A stretch of DNA of 13,016 nucleotides, from the NCBI GenBank assembly GCA_945872285.1, contig CAMBZR010000085.1, positions 1 through 13,016 of the forward strand, in the 5' to 3' direction. The notes under the pieces were generated by a model that saw only the letters and a program-made list of their open reading frames with translations, had not been told where the DNA came from and made no database searches. A program made the translations under genes and the position numbers. This document shows, one piece after another, positions 12,491 through 13,016 of this stretch. Every line of letters begins with the position of its first letter. Position 1 is the stretch's first letter. The stretch is from Bordetella parapertussis (GTDB lineage Bacteria > Pseudomonadota > Gammaproteobacteria > Burkholderiales > Burkholderiaceae_B).

Positions 12491-13016
12491 ATGACGACTT
12501 GGGAGTCTTATCTAAGCGAGCAAGACCGCGCTGTTTTAGCGCGTGGAAAATTTGGGCGACGCATGGGCTTTGGAAACAAACCTGCGGTGATCGTGATTGA
12601 TGCGCAAAAGTATATGGTCGGTGAGGCTGGCCATGACCAGCATTGGCCTTCGAGTTGTGGCGAGGTTGGTCGGGTGGCGGTACACCAAATTGTCAAAGTG
12701 GTGCATGCGGCGCAGGCTGCGCAGGTCCCTTGTTTTTTTACCTTGTTCGAGATCGATCGTTCTGGCAACGATATGGGGATCTACCGAAATAAGCGTGATT
12801 TACTGGATTCAGAGCATTGGTGTCTGGCGGGCTCGGTTGGCGCAGAATTAGTTGAACAATTAAGTCCATGTTCGCGCGATATTGTTTTTGTTAAAAAGAA
12901 ACCGAGTGGTTTTCACGGTACGCCTTTGTTAGGGTATTTGCTTGAACGAGGCATTGATACAGTCATTATCGTGGGCGGGGCCACGAGTAATTGTGTTCGC
13001 GCGACGGTGTTTGATG
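12491..13016 (+). CDS. Isochorismatase-fold cysteine hydrolase (3' end cut by window)
   Basis: This is a cytoplasmic cysteine amidohydrolase of the isochorismatase-like fold, resembling N-carbamoylsarcosine amidase and maleamate amidase. 175 residues are visible and the frame runs off the right edge. The ATG at 12491 follows AAAAGG (12476-12481) with about 9 bases; that site lies at the amidase stop, so the two genes are in one operon. Catalytic residues are visible: D37 (in VIVIDAQ), a lysine in VKKKPSGFHGT (K135-K137, most likely K135), and C168 in the GGATSNCVRAT loop, where the cis-peptide normally precedes the nucleophile. The N-terminal EQDRAVLARGKFGRRMGFG is the lead-in seen in the carbamoylsarcosine/maleamate group. 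It probably acts after the amidase to remove a second nitrogen or carbamoyl group. Substrate assignment is tentative; the family is secure. Confidence 0.92.
   Translation, partial: MTTWESYLSEQDRAVLARGKFGRRMGFGNKPAVIVIDAQKYMVGEAGHDQHWPSSCGEVGRVAVHQIVKVVHAAQAAQVPCFFTLFEIDRSGNDMGIYRNKRDLLDSEHWCLAGSVGAELVEQLSPCSRDIVFVKKKPSGFHGTPLLGYLLERGIDTVIIVGGATSNCVRATVFD

Overview
The window looks like part of a betaproteobacterial chromosome, most likely Burkholderiales. The evidence is a Bug/TctC-type periplasmic binding protein, the mix of CoA-transferase, carboxyltransferase and amidase catabolic genes, roughly 50% GC, and dense gene packing with Shine-Dalgarno starts. This assignment is inference from gene content. 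No RNA gene, insertion sequence, CRISPR array or integrase is visible, and no gene-free stretch exceeds 300 bases.

Layout. At the left edge (1-1572, + strand) is the 3' part of a D-aminoacylase-like amidohydrolase. It converges, 9 bases apart, on a long minus-strand run. Read from 9562 down to 1582, that run is: a GntR/FCD regulator; a CaiB/BaiF (family III) CoA-transferase; a first acyl-CoA carboxyltransferase; a 73-residue free-standing biotinyl carrier; a second, different acyl-CoA carboxyltransferase; an NMT1/SsuA-like periplasmic binding protein; and a CNT/NupC-type nucleoside transporter. Gaps are 12, 9, 46, 55, 70 and 154 bases, so at least the first five or six genes look like one operon.

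A 244-base, very AT-rich spacer (9563-9806) with a perfect 10-base palindrome separates this run from a divergent plus-strand operon. That operon holds a Bug-family binding protein, an 80-residue small protein whose stop overlaps the next start (ATGA), an amidase-signature hydrolase with an intact Lys-cisSer-Ser triad, and an isochorismatase-fold cysteine hydrolase cut by the right edge.

Working model (inference). A small amide- or carbamoyl-bearing organic acid is captured in the periplasm and stripped of nitrogen by the amidase and cysteine hydrolase. The resulting acid is loaded onto CoA by the CaiB-type transferase. Its acyl-CoA is then carboxylated, decarboxylated or transcarboxylated by the two carboxyltransferases through the small biotin carrier. 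The GntR regulator in the middle probably controls both arms. The most unusual point is that the biotin module has two carboxyltransferases and a carrier but no biotin carboxylase. It could therefore be a CoA-to-CoA transcarboxylase, or it could borrow a biotin carboxylase encoded elsewhere.
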